NCBI GenBank assembly: GCA_002529455.1
Contig: NYMS01000063.1
Location: 1 to 64,000, forward strand
DNA length: 64,000 nucleotides
Direction: 5' to 3'
Source of the DNA: Glycomyces fuscus
GTDB taxonomy: Bacteria > Actinomycetota > Actinomycetes > Streptosporangiales > Streptosporangiaceae
The notes under the pieces are model-generated. The model was not told the origin of the DNA and ran no database searches. It saw only the letters and a program-made list of their open reading frames with translations. This document shows positions 61,477 to 64,000 of this stretch, one piece after another. The position numbers and the translations under genes were made by a program. How positions within the stretch are numbered: position 1 is the first letter of the stretch; every line of letters starts with the position of its first letter.

Positions 61477-62130
61477 GTGCGCGTACTCGTGGTCGAAGAC
61501 GAACGGGTCCTGGCCGACACAGTGGCGGTCGGACTGCGGCGCGAGGCGATGGCCGTGGACGTGGTCTACGACGGCGACGCCGCCCTGGAGTACACCGCGG
61601 TCAACGACTACGACGTGGTCGTGCTGGACCGCGACCTGCCGGGCACCCACGGCGACGACGTGGCCCGCACCCTGGTCGGTGAGAGCTACAACGGCCGCAT
61701 CCTGATGCTCACCGCCTCCGACGGCGTCCAGGACAAGGTCGAGGGCCTCACCATCGGCGCCGACGACTACCTGGCCAAGCCCTTCGCCTTCGCAGAGCTC
61801 ATCGCCCGGGTCCACGCCCTCGGCCGCCGCTCGGCGCCCCCGCTGCCCCCGGTCCTGGAGCGCCACGGCATCACGCTCGACCCGGCCAACCACCGCGTCC
61901 ACCGCGACGGCCGCGAGGTCTCCCTCACGCCCAAGGAGTTCGCCGTCCTGCAGGTGCTCATGCGCGCCCAGGGAACCGTGGTCAGCGCCGAGGGGCTGTT
62001 GGAGAAGGCCTGGGACGAGAACGCCGACCCCTTCACCAACGTCGTCCGGGTCACCGTCATGACCCTGCGCAAGAAGCTCGGCGACCCGCCCGTCATCCAG
62101 ACCGTCCCCGGCGCCGGGTACCGGCTGTGA
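61477..62130 (+). CDS. OmpR/PhoB-family response regulator
   Basis: A 217-residue two-component regulator. The receiver domain (RVLVVEDERVLADTVAVGLRRE) has the phosphoacceptor D51 in VVVLDRDLPG and the signalling Lys in DDYLAKPFAFAELIARV. The C-terminal winged helix (VSLTPKEFAVLQVLMRAQGTVVSAEGLLEKAW, VVRVTVMTLRKKLGDP, VPGAGYRL) binds DNA. GTG at 61477 follows GAGAAGGA. The kinase gene overlaps it by 4 nt (GTGA). Two related hairpins precede it. Confidence 0.95.
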   Translation: MRVLVVEDERVLADTVAVGLRREAMAVDVVYDGDAALEYTAVNDYDVVVLDRDLPGTHGDDVARTLVGESYNGRILMLTASDGVQDKVEGLTIGADDYLAKPFAFAELIARVHALGRRSAPPLPPVLERHGITLDPANHRVHRDGREVSLTPKEFAVLQVLMRAQGTVVSAEGLLEKAWDENADPFTNVVRVTVMTLRKKLGDPPVIQTVPGAGYRL

Positions 62131-63377
62131 GACCGGCGGAGCGGGCCGAGCCGGGGCAGGTCGAGCCCACCCGCCCCGGCGACACCGGGACGTGGCGGCG
62201 CCTGAACACCCTGTCGCCCGAGGGCGCGGGAACCGAGCGCTCCGCGGCCGCCGCCCGGGTCCACCACTTCACCGACAACCTCAGCCTGCGCGCACGGCTC
62301 ACCCTCATCTACGGGATGCTGTTCTTCGCCGCGGGCTCCGTGCTGGTCCTGGTCAACTACCTGATCGTCGCGGTCCTGCTCAACGCGCTCCTGGTCGAGG
62401 AGAGCTTCGCCGAGCTGCGCGCGCACAGGGACCTCATCGAGCAGGTGCTCACCCACGTCACCCGGTTCTCGCTGCTCGCGCTGTTCCTGGTGGGCCTGCT
62501 CGCCGTCGCCCTGGGCTACGCGGTGGCCGGAAGGGCGCTGTCCCCGCTCCAGAAGATCACCCGCATCGCCCGCCGCCTGTCGGAGCGCTCCCTGCACGAG
62601 CGCATCGCCCTGTCCGGGCCCGACGACGAGATCCGCGAGCTCGCCGACACCTTCGACGGCATGCTGGAGCGCCTGGACCGGGCCTTCGACGGCCAACGCC
62701 GCTTCGTCGCCAACGCCTCGCACGAGCTGCGCACGCCGCTGGCGATCAACCGCACCCTGCTGGAGGTGGCGCTCAGCGCCCCCGACGTCTCGGCCGACCT
62801 CAAGAGCGTCGGACAGACCCTGCTGGAGACCAACGCCCGCCACGAACGCCTCATCGAGGGCCTGCTCCTGCTCGCCAAGAGCGACCGCGAGCTGGAGGTC
62901 CGCGCCAGGGTGGACCTGGGCGAGGTCGCCGGAACGGTGCTCAGCCAGCTCAGCGGTCCGCTGGCCGACTCCGGCCTGAGCCTGCGCCAGGACCTGCGCC
63001 CCGCCACGGTGGTCGGCGACCCCGTCCTGCTGGAGCGGCTCGTGGGCAACCTGGTGGAGAACGCCCTCAAGTACAACGTCGACGAAGGCGAGATCACCGT
63101 GCGCAGCGGCATGTACGAGGGCATGCCCGCCGTCCAGGTGGAGAACTCCGGCAAGGTCATCCCCGCCTACGAGATCGAGGGCCTGTTCGAGCCGTTCCGT
63201 CGCGGCTCCGGAGACCGGGTGGGCTCCGGCCGCAGCGCCGGACTGGGCCTGTCCATCGTCCGGTCCGTGGTGCGCGCGCACGAGGGCGCGGTGACCGCGT
63301 GGCCGCGCGCCGGCGGGGGGCTGGTCGTCACCGTCCGCCTCCCTCCGGCCCCCGCGGAGGGCCCCGAGCGGCGCTGA
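62127..63377 (+). CDS. Sensor histidine kinase
   Basis: Membrane kinase of 416 residues paired with the preceding regulator. Two helices (RLTLIYGMLFFAAGSVLVLVNYLIV; FSLLALFLVGLLAVALGYAV) enclose a short extracytoplasmic loop of about 35 residues, too small for a large ligand domain. HAMP (GRALSPLQKITRIARRLSERSL) and the H-box NASHELRTPLA with H199 follow, then ATPase boxes LVGNLVENALKYN, FEPFRRG and SGRSAGLGLSIVRSVV. GTG at 62127 overlaps the regulator stop. The stimulus is unknown; the architecture resembles envelope-stress sensors. Confidence 0.95.
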   Translation: MRPAERAEPGQVEPTRPGDTGTWRRLNTLSPEGAGTERSAAAARVHHFTDNLSLRARLTLIYGMLFFAAGSVLVLVNYLIVAVLLNALLVEESFAELRAHRDLIEQVLTHVTRFSLLALFLVGLLAVALGYAVAGRALSPLQKITRIARRLSERSLHERIALSGPDDEIRELADTFDGMLERLDRAFDGQRRFVANASHELRTPLAINRTLLEVALSAPDVSADLKSVGQTLLETNARHERLIEGLLLLAKSDRELEVRARVDLGEVAGTVLSQLSGPLADSGLSLRQDLRPATVVGDPVLLERLVGNLVENALKYNVDEGEITVRSGMYEGMPAVQVENSGKVIPAYEIEGLFEPFRRGSGDRVGSGRSAGLGLSIVRSVVRAHEGAVTAWPRAGGGLVVTVRLPPAPAEGPERR

Positions 63378-63385
63378 ACCCGCCC

Positions 63386-63411
63386 ACCGGGCCAAGCTGC
63401 GTTTGGCCGGT
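63386..63411 (+). terminator. Hairpin after the histidine kinase
   Basis: ACCGGGCCAA pairs with TTGGCCGGT (one bulge) across a 7-nt loop, starting 9 bp after the stop, followed by CTTCGTGG. Confidence 0.45.
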
Positions 63412-63836
63412 CTTCGTGGTATCTATACGTGTCCGAAGACACGCCCACCCGTGTCACGGGCGCCGACCCCGGGTGGGTATGCTTCCCCGGGCGTGGACAC
63501 GGAGGGAATCCCTCCTGACGTGGGCATGTCCTGCTTTTCGTCCGCCCCTGGGGGAGTGTTCCGCGCTTTGTCCGGAGTGGGCGAAAACGGATTTCCCAGG
63601 TCTACGAGGCATCCGACGTTGGGTAGTACACAGGGGGCGTCCCCGGCGCAGCCACATGTGGCCGCCTTCGGTCACGACCCCGTGAAAGTACTGCTGACCT
63701 GTGGACAGTGGCCCGGGAGGGGACACGGTCCGCCGACATCGGGAAAACTCGTCGGCCGAACCGGGCACAACCAAGGTCTCTCAAGCGTTACACCCGCGCG
63801 ACGAGGCACTGAACGAGGGGGATGGAGTTAGCAGAG
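63412..63836. other. Upstream region of the DUF4193 gene
   Basis: About 425 bp with no supported gene. It contains a 6-bp stem CGTGTC/GACACG with a CGAA loop at 63428-63443 and should hold the promoter of the following gene; I could not identify its elements with confidence. Confidence 0.4.
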
Positions 63837-64000
63837 ATGGCCACCGACTACGACAGCCCGCGCAAGACTGACGAGGACATCAACGAGGACAGCCTCCAGG
63901 AGCTGCAGGCGCGGCGCGTGGACAAGGGCACCGGCACGATCGACGTCGACCCCGACGAGGTGGCCGAGGGCATGGAACTGCCCGGTGCCGACCTGTCGGG
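63837..64000 (+). CDS. DUF4193 protein (3' truncated by the window)
   Basis: The first 54 residues, MATDYDSPRKTDEDINEDSL and so on to MELPGADLSG, match the start of the actinobacterial DUF4193 family, small acidic proteins of about 100 residues with C-terminal CxxC-type cysteines (that part lies outside the window). Function is unknown. ATG at 63837 is preceded by GGGGGATGGAG, about 9 nt upstream. The long upstream region suggests its own promoter. Confidence 0.88.
   Translation, partial: MATDYDSPRKTDEDINEDSLQELQARRVDKGTGTIDVDPDEVAEGMELPGADLS

Overview
The window is high-GC actinobacterial chromosome. Very high GC at third codon positions, frequent GTG and TTG starts, a SepH cell-division protein, an actinobacterial-type ferrochelatase with a C-terminal cysteine cluster, AfsR/SARP and DUF4193 proteins all fit Actinomycetota. 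The overall set resembles Nocardiopsis and other Nocardiopsaceae, but that genus-level placement is inference. There is no rRNA, tRNA, CRISPR array, transposase or phage gene. About 53 protein genes and one RNA gene (rnpB) can be supported. Both ends are cut inside genes: clpX on the left and a DUF4193 gene on the right.

Left part (1-12.6 kb): the end of clpX, a GAF/SpoIIE-type phosphatase, a cyclase-family hydrolase coupled to an MFS gene broken by a one-base frameshift, and a GH13 alpha-glucosidase. Next comes a complete four-gene iron-siderophore ABC uptake operon (binding lipoprotein, two permeases, ATPase) behind a clear IdeR/DmdR-type iron box that overlaps its promoter, then a GbsR/MarR-type regulator.

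12-20 kb is a lipid/acyl-CoA catabolic district. One TetR with a double operator faces a VOC protein. A second TetR gene, a four-gene operon (SDR, SDR, phosphotransferase, ACAD10/11-like acyl-CoA dehydrogenase) and a quinone oxidoreductase each carry the same palindrome in their promoters, which suggests one local regulon. The phosphotransferase plus acyl-CoA dehydrogenase pair looks like a split version of ACAD11, which handles 4-hydroxyacyl-CoA through a phosphorylated intermediate.

20-34 kb: a type-B carboxylesterase, an overlapping ATP-grasp ligase and CocE/S15 hydrolase pair of unknown product (the best candidate here for an undescribed pathway), tex, a small membrane protein with a Cys/His cluster, an MFS exporter and ArsR-type regulator sharing a palindrome, nfo, and an FAD oxidoreductase divergent from a WYL regulator.

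34-43.5 kb: Nif3-like protein, C4 zinc-ribbon coiled-coil protein and histidine phosphatase, followed by rnpB, a tiny membrane protein, a SulP-carbonic anhydrase fusion, a 720-residue repeat-rich membrane-anchored protein and a PEBP-family lipoprotein.

43.6-64 kb: a giant AfsR-like regulator, a DrrAB-type exporter, a pair of bacterial PH-domain membrane proteins, sepH, a bitopic membrane protein, a sugar-lactone oxidase, ferrochelatase, an S9 peptidase, an inositol monophosphatase, a 54-residue protein, an OmpR-type two-component system preceded by two related hairpins, and the start of a DUF4193 gene. Many convergent gene pairs are separated by perfect GC-rich inverted repeats that I call terminators.
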